A DNA stretch of 64,000 nt from Pampus argenteus. Lineage: Eukaryota; Chordata; Actinopteri; Scombriformes; Stromateidae. Under the pieces are notes generated by a model that saw nothing but the letters and a program-made list of their open reading frames with translations, ran no database searches and was not told the DNA's origin. A program made the translations under genes and the position numbers. This document shows positions 1 through 12,643 of this stretch, piece after piece. Every line of letters begins with the position of its first letter. Within the stretch, counting starts at the first letter, position 1. The DNA lies in NCBI GenBank assembly GCA_036937835.1, contig CM072869.1, positions 12,111,501 to 12,175,500 on the forward strand, in the 5' to 3' direction.

Positions 1-1287
1 TAGTAAACTACAAAATCAGCAGAGTCTGTTCACTTTGATATTATGTAACAGCATCATGTGCATTTCCCTTCCTGTAGGTTGAGGAATGACTCAGTTTGTA
101 AACAACTGCATTCTCAAATGCTTCCAAAAGCAGTGATTTTTAAGGTGTTGCTTAGTTACGACTTCCTCCTGTCTGTGACCGATAAGGACAGACTGAAAAA
201 AAGAAAACGTGTGATATTTTGAAACTTGAGTGGGCCAGTCACGGACATCGTTTGTACCAAAGATGAGTGTGGCGACGAGTGGGGTGGTGGTGGGGTGGTG
301 AGGGGGGTGTCCTCAGAATCAAAACATTCATGCATGCAGATGATTATTGTGATGATCTGAAAACACCACTAGAGGTCGACATTCCTGCAGCATAGAAACT
401 AAATCATATCAGTTACATAACAAAGAAGCCTAAGATAAACATGGTCTGTGGCTCAAAGAGAGTTGCCACATAATACATATGCTTAATGGATATAATGGAA
501 TATGTTGACAAATGAAAATACTGCTTTCCCCAGTTGGTTACATGGTCACAGTGTTGTGTAATCCCTTGTTATTTCAGTAATAACCTTTTAAATATTGTGT
601 TTACTCATGTGGCCACAAAAATCTTTAAGCCTATGTATACAAAACCATCATCGGAAGGTTAAAGTCTTGTAAGATAAAACAAAGTCACATCTTCAATCAA
701 TCAATCAATCCATTCCTTAAAAAAATAAAAATAAAAATGAATGACAAGATGTATTAGTATTTTTATATTCTACATAATGTTGTGTATAATGCTGTTAGGA
801 ACATAGCAGTCACAGTACATTTGGTGACACCACAAGGAAATGGTGACAGTGTTTGAGCATGTGAGACGGCCCTGGTGGGCAGAGCAGCTTGTGGCTTTAA
901 GCAGGGGCTGCATGTGTGCACACATGTGCTTTGTGTACATCAAAGGTGGTTTTTGTTAATGCCGAGATAGGGGGTAGAAGAATTTAAAGACTGGCAGTGT
1001 TGTCAGTGTCCATTAGTTCAACGCATCTGCTCCTACTTCCTCTGTGTCCCGAGGGACAGAGGAATTGACATAGGGAGTTCAAAAGGGCCCTGTAACCTCA
1101 AATTGGAGCCTGCTTCAATCCTGCCTTATCACTGGTAGTGTTACATGTTTTATTGAATGTCCCTTCTGGTTAAAAGCTACAGTACAGAGATAACATGTTT
1201 CACTATCAGTTAAAGCCGAACACCTAAAGAACAATATGTTAAGTTAATATGTCAATCCAATGTCGCTCAGATAAAGACCAGCATTTA

Positions 1288-1365
1288 ATATATGGTTGTG
1301 CAACAACCATATATGGTTGTGCAACAACCGCTTTTCACCGCTTCAACAACCGCTTTTCACCGCTT
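1288..1365. repeat. Two adjoining short tandem duplications with hairpin potential
   Basis: A perfect 21-bp unit occurs twice (1288-1308, 1309-1329). It contains GGTTGT and ACAACC three bases apart. This is followed by a 22-bp unit twice (1322-1343, 1344-1365); the two units share CAACAACC. Confidence 0.85.
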
Positions 1366-3475
1366 TCCGCTGTTCCAGGAATCCAATTAAAACTGTTTTG
1401 GAAAACACACCGTAACAGCACACACACACACACGCATAAACACATACAGACATAATGAGCCTCCAAAAGACCTAGGTTTCTGAGATGTGAACAGGACTCA
1501 ACATTTAGAGGATTGAAAATGTCTAAGCATTCAGGCATAAAAGGAGAGGAAAGTTGGTGAAAACAGAGGAAAAAGAAAGGAGGAAAACTGGGTCAGATGA
1601 GATAGGAAAAAGAAAAGAGATTTGGCCATAGATGACTTCCCTCTGTTTACTTCACTCTTTCTTTGTTATCCTAATGACCTGTGCTTGACTGATCTTACAT
1701 CCTATGAAATGTCACATTTTTGAACCAGCATGCTACAGGAAATATCCAATCAATCAAGAACTGTAAAAGTAGTGCAGTGAGAGTTTCAACCATGCAGAGG
1801 CTGAAAGTGTACACATATGTTTCTAATAATATGCCACTCATATCATGCTTACAGATACCCTTTTCAATGTCTAAATGTAAAAAGAAAATGTGTGTGTCGA
1901 ATGAAAAAACGAGGAAGTAACTGAATTAATGTTTTCAGTAAACATGTTTACAGCAACGTGTGAGTACGTGTGTGTTTGTGAGAAAGTGTACTCATGGTGG
2001 CTGCATTAGTGCTGATAGTGTGTCCTGGACAAGAGTGTCTGCACTGCGCCAAATGATTGTATCACTGGGGCAGCTCTGCTAAATTAGAGCAAATACAAAC
2101 TCAAAACATGCATTCAAAATCAAGACTCATTTTCAATTTCCCCCTCAACAGTTATTTTCCTTTGGTTGTCAAGGAGACATCACATACATCACATCATCAC
2201 ACAGATAACAGGAAATAGCAAATGACAACTCACTAACGCCTCAAAGCCTATAAACACTGATGAGACTTCCAACAACTGAAACTAAATCCTCAAATAAAAA
2301 ATATGTGTATGTCCATCTATAAAAAAAAAAATCTATACATGAAAAGTAATCTTCCTGGTTTAACCCACAGATGGGCAGAAAAACTAATGTAGAGGGATGG
2401 GGAAGAGATGCTAAATTGGCCATTATCAGTGCTTTTTTTGTTCCACTGATGGGAAGCTGACAAACAATACTGGGAACACAACAAAAAAGAAACGACAAAA
2501 GGTGAATTGTTACTGACATGCACAAGACAAAAAGACAGAAAGAGGTTGTTAATTTTATCTTGGGATCAGAGTAAAAATGGGCAGAGTAGGTTAAAAAAAA
2601 TAAAGATAGAGAGCTCCAAATGCTGATTAATGATATAGTTTGGTTATTTAAAAGCCAACAGTGGCCCTCTTCCTGCTGCAGCCTTGAAAGACAGAGAAAT
2701 GAAGGAGAGGAGAGCAGCTGGTTGCCTGCTTCACCATGTGACACCTCCAGGATACAGACACAAACAGCGCTGACCATCCAGGGCTTCACAGGGTGGGGCT
2801 GGTCTGTCAACTGTCATTGGTTTGTGAACACATGGCTGACCACGCCCACTCCATCATCAATTAGTCAGGATTTGTTTTCCACGGGATTCAGCAGAAAGGT
2901 GCATAGATTTACAATAAAGGATTAATCACATACCATTTTGCTTTTGATATATGCTGATCATAGATACATCCAACATTAAAAGACATTTTCTTAACTTTTG
3001 GAAAGAGCTGATTTTTTTTAACTCATTGGTAATTCTTATTGATACATAAGTGTCTTAAAAACAACCCCATAATAATGGATATGCAATTGATTTTGGCTTT
3101 TGTGTATGTTCTTGATATCAGCTGCAGCTTCATAAAGCAGACGCAACAAAAGAAGCTTAACAAAAAGTGTGATTTTCACATTTTTCTGATTAGAGATGCA
3201 TACACGTGCAAAGAAAAAAAACAGTCAGCTGACTTTGAATTAGACTCACCATATTATTTCATGACAAACTGAAGAAAATCTATATTTTCTTGAAACTTAA
3301 TTTACCAGCCACTCTCTTGTTCCAATATCCCCTCCTTGTCCCATATACAACCTCTTGTTCACTCTTCCCTATCTCTCTTTTTTTGGCCAGATCCTGTCTA
3401 TTCCACTCACAGATGGGAGGTCCACACCTCAGGGGAAATTACGTCATCAATACCCCTAAAGCAACCCCCACACCC

Positions 3476-3478
<3 letters not shown>

Positions 3479-3507
<29 letters not shown>
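3479..3507. repeat. (TC)n microsatellite
   Basis: Uninterrupted TC dinucleotides, followed shortly by a short CA run. Confidence 0.95.
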
Positions 3508-3509
<2 letters not shown>

Positions 3510-4894
3510 GTCTTTCTCTCACACACACAAACACACAACCTTACAAGTCGGACAAATCAGAGTATGTGTCTCCTATTCTCTGTTAATGAAGCGGCCATTC
3601 AGCCATAAATAGGAGAGGCCCTAATTAAAACACACAAATAGATGGGCTTTTAACTGACAGCTGTAGGGGGTTGGGTGTGGGAGGGGAGCATGGGCGTGTG
3701 TGTGTATGTGTGAGAGAAAGAGAGACTGAAAGTGACAGAAAAAAGTGAGGGAGAAGCAGTAGTGACTATAAGCTAGTTCCCGTACAGACCCTGTGTACGC
3801 ACATGCTCATTTACAAGCCTACACATAAATCATAGCGAAAGGCAGAGTGACGTACATGTGCGCATTTCCAGAGTACAGATTCAAACAATAGAATCACATA
3901 TTGTCCTGTCAAACAAGCACACATTCAAAGTCTGAGTTAAATAACAGTCTACCTACCCACACTATTTGTTTGCAGTCTAGAGCAAATGACACTCGAATGT
4001 CCGTATGAGATAAGACAGAACATAAACACCATGAAGTACTCCAGAGCACCAACATGTTTCTGTCTATACACAGCAGAAAGGCAAAAAGCCACTCTTGCCA
4101 TTGCAATTGTGTGAGTTTACATGGACTTTATAATTACTAATAGTCTACAGAAGATGAGAGGGTGAAGATGATGGTGAATGATGATGTAAATGTATTCAAG
4201 TATATTTAAACTATAGTGTCCAACATTTAGCAACAGAAAACTGAATTATGGGATGAGAAAGAAAATGGTTGTTCAAAAGGATTCTGGGGAGTTTAGGGGT
4301 TGATATATGTATTTCCTGCATTGGAGTGGGGGTCTGGAGCAGAGGAGAAGAGGATCAGGGGAATTCTGGGGTCTCGTCATGTACTGACCTCCGAAAAACA
4401 CCCATTCCCGCTCCCAAAATACAATGATGTCACTAGGGAGATGCAGGGGTATGGGAATTTACAATCAGGGCTCATAAAACACAGATGTGCACCAACGCAC
4501 CAGCACGCACTCAAAGAATGGATTATGTCACACTTTGTCTATCTCATATGAGGGAGGCATGAGCTGTTAGGCTTTAGCTAGGCAGTGTGGATGTGAACGC
4601 TTTTAAAACTCTGATGTCATTAAGGGAGTACTAGGTGGCTCTATAGATAGTCATGATGAAAAGTATACAACAAAATTCATCACTACGTCTGCCAATCAGG
4701 AGTAATAGTTCATACAAAAATTTATCATATTCTTATAGTTTTCATCTCTCTGGCCACCCTATGCTTTCTGTAAATACACCCATTATCTTGGTCCTCATTT
4801 GCAATTTAAGTAATATCAATAACCTTTTTTTTTTTTTACTACATTCAGATTTTGTAGGCCAGCATCTCCAAATGACTGTACACATTTAAGGGCT

Positions 4895-5235
4895 TTAAAG
4901 GGAAGGTATCATGCACATATCCAGGTCTATACTTTTATTCTTGGGAATGTTATTACTGAAATATGTTGGCATGATTTAAAGTCTGTTATGCAGTCCCTCA
5001 GTTCATCCTCTGTCTGAAACAGGCCGTTTTAGCTCCTGTTCTGATTGGCCAGCAACTGAAGGCTGCATGTCGGCTGACTTCAGGTGGGTCTGAAGGCTAC
5101 ATAAACAAACAGTAGTAGTAAGATTTCACTTCTTTTGCTAAAAATGTAAACTTCTCAATCACATCCGTACATCTTCGAGCATGAATCTGATCTTAAATAT
5201 ACGTCAACACAAACAACCATAGCAAAATAAAAGCT
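4895..5235. mobile_element. Degraded non-autonomous interspersed repeat
   Basis: GGTATCATGCACATATCCAG, GAAATATGTTGGCATGATTT and CTGTCTGAAACAGGCCGTTT match, from memory, a repeat that is very common in spiny-rayed fish and probably a non-autonomous DNA transposon. Boundaries approximate. Confidence 0.5.
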
Positions 5236-6720
5236 ATAGAAACGGATGGCAGTTTGTGGACATGCATGAACAATCTGACTTCATCATAATGATGAATTAC
5301 AGTTAACAATAACAGTTCGAGCAGGCTGAAACCTGGGCTTTTGATTGCAGGGAGAATTGCACATATGTTCACTTCAACTTTTGGAACTTGATGTTTAACC
5401 TAGAGATCCAACATCAGAGCAGTATAAAAATCACACTTTCCATCCCTCTCAGATAACCACATTGACTACATTTGGTCTTGTCACAAGCTTGACTACATAT
5501 GTAATATAAGATATTTGTCAGTTGACATACACTGGCATGACCGGATGATCTGTCTTTGAGATGAGAACCAAAGCCATTTTGTTGTTTACAGTGTTACTCT
5601 GATAATCACAATTGGTCATGTGTAGCTGTGATACCTCTCTTTGAACTGAAACATACCCCTAAGTGTGCGTTCAGCATGTTATTTCACTCCTGCACAGTCC
5701 TGTCGAAACGTGTTGTGAGCCCTGGGGTGAGGCAGATTACAGATTGAATGGGATGGATTGAAAAGGCACGTACACCACTTTGAGTCATGCTGAGGGAATG
5801 TGATGAACCTGCAAAGTGATTATCGCTTCAGGCAGATAACAGCATCTACATATAGAGGCACAAACACTCTCACACACACTGCTGGGAATCTAACCAAATA
5901 TTCAAACACAGACATTGTTGAGTGACAGAAACATGAGGGTGCATGTTATGTGCTCTTTTCCATAAAAGGTAAAAATCAAAGTGCTTACTCAGACCAAATT
6001 CTGAACACATGCCCTGAATCATTAGTGAGTGGGGTATAATATGGGGGTCACACCTGTCAGTCAAATACAAAAGGCTGGTCTATACTTCCTCACAGCTGAC
6101 ACTGACACATGGTCCTGTATGTATATGTATGGACCAGATGAGAACAGGTGGGCTGAGGCAGATGAAGGGAACACATGCACAGAATCCAAACTGATTAGCC
6201 GTATAGTCACACCCTAAGAGGACAAATTATAGACAGAGCACACGCACATTTCATGTGGCTCTTCCTGGCTGAGATGTAAACACATATACTACACATATCA
6301 CCCCTAAATGCAGCTCCAATATCTTTCTCTTTAGTGGTATAAATGCCATATATATAAAAAAAAAAAGCTGTAGCTGTTTAGTCTGGCTCAGCAGTGTGAA
6401 GTACCGTTCAGTCATAAAGGAAGAGTCTTTGTTATGGCTCTGCTGTCTGCTCCAGTTTCAGATTCAAAGCTTTGTGCTTTACTGCTGTTTTTCCCCTTAT
6501 GGAGCAGAGTCACGCCCCTCCTCACAATCTACTGGCTGAACCCAGCTGGGAGCTCAATTCTTATTGGCTGGGGGGCACACTGAGGAGGATTTAGGAGGTT
6601 CTCCTTTGTTTACAGGCTAGTAGAGAAAACCTAATAACAACTGTTACCTTGGGCAACCAGACAATCTACAGTTAGCCAGACAGACACACAGGCGTGAAAG
6701 CAGAGTGCATACACACCTCA

Positions 6721-6752
6721 CGCACGCACACACACACACACACACACACACA
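6721..6752. repeat. (CA)n microsatellite
   Basis: About 13 uninterrupted CA units after a CGCACGCA lead. Confidence 0.95.
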
Positions 6753-7609
6753 GGGATAACGAAGTAACCTGGTGTCCGAAACAGAGCATATTAAGAGTCT
6801 TTGTTCTCTGTGATTCTAAACTGTACATGCATATTTTTTAGTTGGGACAGTAAGCAATCATGTGGTTTTATTGTCTGATGAAACTTTCCAAAGCCAGTAG
6901 TGGTATATCTACATTCTGAAAACCCAGTTGGCTTCAGGCAGCAACAGAAAGAAGTGGCTCTATTCTTCTGTAGGTGTATGTTCCTGTTTGTGTTTGTAAT
7001 AAGACAGGATCATATATCTTAATACTGACTTACAAAGAGCTTAATCCAATTCGTGCAGCCCAAGACTCCCAATCACTCTATACTTCAACCTAACAAGCCG
7101 TAAGGAGGAAGAATCTGTGTGCATGTGCACATGCGTGAGTGTCGTCTATTCTAAGACTACACACAGTAATGGTGCTTTATTGTGATTGAAGCTCCTGCAT
7201 AACATCAGGAAAATCAATGGGATTCTTTGAGACGCAGAGTCCCTGTAGGTTTGTGTGTCGGTTTTAGTCTTGGTTTTTGCATGTTCAGCTTATCTTTTTT
7301 ATATCAATATATTAGGTCTTGAGCAAAATCAAGTGAAGTCCCGACATGTCTTACTCTAATATGAACTACTAAGCCCCCCCACCCCACCCCACCCCTAGCT
7401 ACCTCATCCATCTAATAGCCGTTCTCTATCAGGAAACTCAATACCTGAATACTGACATCATAATCTAAAACCATGGCAACTAAACCACAGCACAGTGTAA
7501 ACAGACGCTTTGTCCTGTTGTAGGATTCTGTGATTTCATCGGCCATGTTTGCATTGCATCATAATATTTCATTCAGCTTCCATACAGAGGTAAGGTAATA
7601 AGATTGTTC

Positions 7610-7858
7610 TGTACATGTGACATCCATTGCACGTCTGTCCGTCCTGGGAGAGGGATCCCTCCTCTGTGGCTCTTCCTGAGGTTTCTTCCACCTTTTTCCC
7701 TGTTAAAAGGTTTTTTTGGTGGACAAGTTTTTCCTCACTCGAATCGAGGGTCTAAGGACAGAGGGTGTCACTCCCTGTACAGATTGTAAAGCCCTCTGAG
7801 ATAAATGTATTTTGTGATTTTGGGCTATATAAATAAAATTTGATTTGATTTGATTAAT
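7610..7858 (+). mobile_element. Fish LINE/SINE-type 3' tail
   Basis: CTGTCCGTCCTGGGAGAGGG, TCCTGAGGTTTCTTCC, GATTGTAAAGCCCTCTGAG and GGGCTATATAAATAAAATTT followed by a TTTGA-type short tandem tail. This 3' end is widespread in teleost genomes and typical of a retroposon; I cannot name the subfamily with certainty. Confidence 0.7.
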
Positions 7859-9916
7859 AAGGCACCCAATGTTTGTTATGACCAAGCAGCTGTCCAAAAC
7901 AGTTTTAAATAACAGATAAAGAAAGCACAGATTTGCAGATGTTAGCTGGATCTGATAAATACCAACCAAAAAACACAAAAGGACCACTATCATTAAGGAC
8001 TGTACCTTGTCTCATGATAAACCCACTCTACAAATATACAACATTTGCAGTGTGAAATGGCACCTCTGCTCTTTCTCCCTGAAATTCCCCTATTTCTTAA
8101 AAGTGTATTCTTCATTATATTAGCAAAGATGGTCTTTGTTTCAGCTGCTGACACGCCGCAAGAAACCCTGGATTTTGTTAACACATCAGATATCAGATGA
8201 TCAGATATTTCATGATTTGTGTCATAGCCATGACAATTTTATAAAAAAAAATATTTCAGCAAAGATCTTGTATGGTTCCTTGTGCTAAGAAAACATTAAG
8301 CACAGCTGTTTGGCAAGTTGTGTTAAACAAAAAAGAGATAGAAAGAAAAAGAGAGAAGAAAAAAAGTTTATTTCTCAAAAGTAAGGTATAAAAAAAATAA
8401 TATTTGGGTATCTTTAACAATACTCAGGTTAAAGTCTCCTAACTGACTGGAATTGGGCAGAGTGAAGATGTGTTTGGTAAAACATTGAATACTCCACTCT
8501 CAAAGAGTACAGAGACCCAATGAAAACTCCCTCTCTGTTTAGATGGCTCATTACAGGGGAAAAGACTTGAAAACATTTGCTACAGGGCAGTCTTTCAAGT
8601 CTGATCCTGATCATGAAACTTGCACACAGGAACACACGGTCTTGTGCGGCGTAGATCTTAAGGATCAGTGTATTCTGCTGAGTAATGAAGATTTTGTACC
8701 CACAGACAGACCAGCAGGACTAATGGAGATAATACTGTCAACACATGTGGTTGGCAGTTACCCCTCCTGGACACACACACCCATTCTTGACTGAAATACC
8801 TTGATTTTCTTGAGGTCAGGAGGTTGAGTCCTTGACATAGACTCACATTCTATAATGATACATCTCAGAAACGCACCAGAACCACTAATAGACACATGCC
8901 ATTATAGGATGGAAACTCAGACATTTCATTCACATATTTAAATTCCTTTGAGTGCAATAATAATGGAGCAGAAAGCATTCCTGTTGTAACACCCACCACA
9001 CACACACACACACAGTGACAGCACGGGCCTTACGGGAAACTAAAGACAGCAAGAGAGACAGAGTTAGAGAAACAGGAGAGAGAGAGAGCAAAAGAGGGGG
9101 GAAGGAAGGGGTTCAAAGATCAGAAAACAGATGTAAATCGTTTAGCAAACTCCCCTCCAAATGACTAACACATGTGTAGGAACTTTCCCCTCCCTGCACA
9201 CATACACTCACACTCTTCTTAACTCTGCACCTAGATAGCATACACTCATTTATACCACCTGCTTTTGCCACTTCCCCTCTCTCTCTCTCTTTAACCCAGC
9301 TGATGACCCAGAATTAAACTACTTCACATATTAAAAGCTGCCTATTTGTTTTTACCATGCTGTTATTCTGCTTCCACCCAGTAAAACACACACCAGGAGT
9401 TGGGTTCGGCCCTGTTTGCATAAGTTCCTGTTAAAGTTTGACAGCATGGCGTCTTGACACAGCCTAACCACTGCGAAAAGAACACTATTGAGTTTGAGAT
9501 TCGCAAACCTGTTGCCACATCAGAAAAACAACACTCTGCGGCCATATTCACATGACATTTGGTCCAACTGCCCGATGACAGCAGAGGTCAGTGTGTCAGC
9601 TCTGACTCAAGCCATGTGCTTTGACTCAGGAAGCAGTAGTCATTGCTGTGCTATTACAAACACAGTCTTACTCACTCTGGATGAATTCAGCTACAGCTCA
9701 TCTATTAAATATGGTCTCTTCTAAGGCTGTTTGTCTCACAAAAATGCCTCGTTTGAAGACTACTGATGTATTATTATATAGAAAAACAAACAGTAAGTTA
9801 AATGTTGAACAAAGTGCAAAATGTTGAGACAAATACGTGCTGCTTTGGACTATATAAATGCAATAGTCTTAATTTTAAAGAATGTTTATTCTATAATATA
9901 TGTTAGTCTGGTGGTG

Positions 9917-9935
9917 TATATATATATATATATAT
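9917..9935. repeat. (TA)n microsatellite
   Basis: Short uninterrupted TA tract. Confidence 0.9.
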
Positions 9936-10379
9936 TGCCATCTGTAAAACCCTACGTGAGCATGACGTGACGTCCCGTATCTTCTCTAAAGTAGCCTTCT
10001 CACAGACACACTAGGGGAAGAAAATAAACAAAGATTTTTTTTCTTCTTCCATTATTCTCCTAAAGTCCAAAGTATCAACTGCCATTATCGGTGTGCTGCA
10101 AAAGTGACTGAAACTGTACGTGCTGTACAACAACCTCAATGTGTTGGTTCTCCACTGTCCCGTCCCCTACAGTCATGCGCTGCAACAAAAGGAGACAATG
10201 AAACAAGAGTTTGTATTTTGCAATCTCATCCTCTCTCTCTCCCCGATCTTTCTTGTCCTCGTTACTTTTCACATTTTTTTAATGAAACCCAAAACCTGCT
10301 GCTTCTGTCGATGAGAGCGGACAGACAGTTAAAACGTACCGCTTTTGTTAGTGTGCTCGTGAAACAAGCATGAAAAACG

Positions 10380-10805
10380 CACGAGCTCCACACACACACA
10401 CACAAACGTATACACACCTACCTCAAAGTCGACCCCGACGCGACTTGTCCAACTCAACTTGTTTAATATTTAAAATGACAAAGTGGTCCAGGTCACATCA
10501 GTGCGTCTCCAGATCACTTCTTCTGGTTGAGGTGTGTCCCTGCTTCGCCGCTGCTTTTGCAAACTGTTCAATTGCTCCGGCACACACACACACACACACA
10601 CACGCACACATGCAGTCAGTTAGGACCCATAGAAAATGTAAATGTAGCTGGGTGGGAGGGGTAATGTGACGTCACGCAGAAGGGCTCCTCCTCCTCCTCT
10701 TTCTTCATATGCTCAGTGAAGTGGATGAGTGGGAACTCCTCGAGCTCAGGGCGGGGTGGTTGGAGCGCGCGCGCGCACGCACCTACAAACATACGCGCAC
10801 ACAAC
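10380..10805. promoter_or_regulatory. GC-rich block with CRE palindrome, possible promoter
   Basis: TGACGTCA (a full cAMP-response element) at 10,667-10,674, a GGGCGGGG Sp1-like box near 10,749, an alternating GCGCGCGCGCAC tract at 10,764-10,781 and several CpGs in otherwise AT-rich DNA. No exon could be tied to it on either strand. Confidence 0.3.
10581..10603. repeat. (CA)n microsatellite
   Basis: About 11 CA units ending in CGCACAC. Confidence 0.9.
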
Positions 10806-11239
10806 ATGTAATATTGTAATGTATTCCATCGTAGGTATCCATATTTGCTTACGAGGCATCAAGTTTAGTAATGTATTTTCAAAACATACTTATATTGTGT
10901 CTGTTGTACTGTATAAGCAATAAATTAGTAGGTCAAATGTACTTTACATATGTATATAAATTGTATTAGAATATGATTCCTTTGATAAGTTTGTTACTGT
11001 AATAACTGAATTATATTCTAATATTAGATTTTAACCATTTAACATTTCTTTCCCATAAAGCTGCACTGATCAATATTGTTTAATTAACAATGGATCGAAT
11101 TAAGTGTAATGTAATGTAATGTAGAGACACACCTACAGAGAGTTATCACTGAGCTCTACAGAACTTTTCAGCATCTTTCAGCTCATTGTTTTGGTTCAGT
11201 CTCTTTAAGCTTTCAAGTGCCTTTTCCATCATCAGCAGG

Positions 11240-11480
11240 TAGCTGTTTTCTGTGAAAAAGTTCTGATAGGACTTTTCCGCAGCAAACATTTTGACTTGCC
11301 ATAGTTGGAAAAGCACAGGTGTTAAGAATCCAACATTAACATTCAATTCAAATGTCCCAGTAAAGCCATGACAGTGTGACAGTGAGTCAGCATGCAGGAT
11401 ACAGGACCCTGAAATCAAGCAGCCAGATTCAGGCATCACCGCCTCTCCTTCATCTAAGGGCAGGGAAAATTAGCAACTAG
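11240..11480. mobile_element. Interspersed repeat, copy 1 of a family seen twice here
   Basis: Shares CACAGGTGTTA, AACATTAACA, TGTCCCAGTAA and GTGACAGT...TGAGCCAG-like blocks, in the same order, with 61,330-61,500. Likely a degraded transposon. Borders approximate. Confidence 0.6.
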
Positions 11481-12616
11481 CTGGCGAACAAAGTGGAGCA
11501 TTTAGCAGCTAAATAGCTGGATATTTCCCAGTCGGTGATGACCACAACAGCTAAAAAGAGTGAAAGACAGAGACAAATATGACACCAAATGCATGCTAAT
11601 GTTGCTCCATATCTGAAACTGTTTGCTATTACATTCACCACAACAGATATATAATATCAATATTGTATTTACAACTTGTTGCACTGCCTCCAAGTGACCA
11701 AAACATTTATTATTATTATTATTTATTAATGCTGCTTTAAGTAGCTTTAATGCATTAGTATATGCATTCATTCATTGTTAGTTTCAACATTGTGCCAGGC
11801 CTATTAGTTGTGTTTGACCGTGACACATTCATTCAACTTTATTGAAACTATATTATGTTGTGTTATGCTGTCAAATGGAAATATTCCATATGTGCTTGTG
11901 TTTTGACATTAATTCTGTGGATTTGAAGAATGATTGGCTTTAATGTTTTCAATGACTGGCCCAGCAGTAGTCTGCTGCCTTTTAAAGGGTTAAATAGTGT
12001 CATATATAGTATCAGTTCAAAAACTATAATTCTTTTTCTTAACGGTGATGTTTACAGCATTCTCTAGGAAAGATCATTCGATCACTCTGATTAAAACAGA
12101 TCAGTCTGACCAATCTTCACTTTAATTACAACAGATCAATCTGCTGCCTGTTGTTGTCACAGACTGAATATCCTGAGCATTCTTTGTTATAAAGAGTAAT
12201 CTGCTTACTGATAAAGGGTCAGTGGGTCTGCTTATCCACCATCCTTCTGTTCAATCGGCTCACTGAAACCCCTAGTTTCATGGTGATGGTACTTGAATGT
12301 CTCTTATTGAGTTCAATCTCTGTTGGATAAAGATCCAAGCTGCTGTACATGTACTAGAGCAGACATACTGGAAATGACAGAAAGAAAAGAAAATGACCCA
12401 AGGGTCAGGTTTTTTTCATATAAACATGTCAGGAGTCATGGAAGTGAAACGTTTCTCAGAAACTTCTCATAATTTAGTAGATGAGTGACTAAGAGTGTTG
12501 AGCTGAACAATAGGATGAGTCATGAGAGCGATCGTCTCTAACAGAGAGGACCCTCCCTGCAGAGACCAGCACACTGCAGCCTCCCGCCATGCAGGAAACA
12601 GATGTGTATGTACTGG

Positions 12617-12643
12617 ATGTGTGTGTCTGTGTGTGTGTGTGTG
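12617..12643. repeat. (TG)n microsatellite
   Basis: TG tract with one interruption. Confidence 0.9.

Larger units (their letters stand above)
1..4894. other. No gene recognised
   Basis: Both strands read; only short open frames without splice or family support. Holds the tandem duplications near 1.3 kb and the TC tract. A non-repetitive block at about 3,590-3,680 has a CCATAAATAG box and could be a regulatory element. Confidence 0.5.
5236..11239. other. No gene recognised
   Basis: Intergenic-looking sequence with microsatellites, one retroposon tail and the GC-rich block near 10.6 kb. No exon with family support on either strand. Confidence 0.5.

Noticed and set aside
2241..2810. Long minus-strand open frame (about 570 bp)
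   Set aside because: No family resemblance, starts on TTG, Phe/Leu/Ser-rich from T-rich sequence, no splice context. Chance frame in AT-rich DNA.
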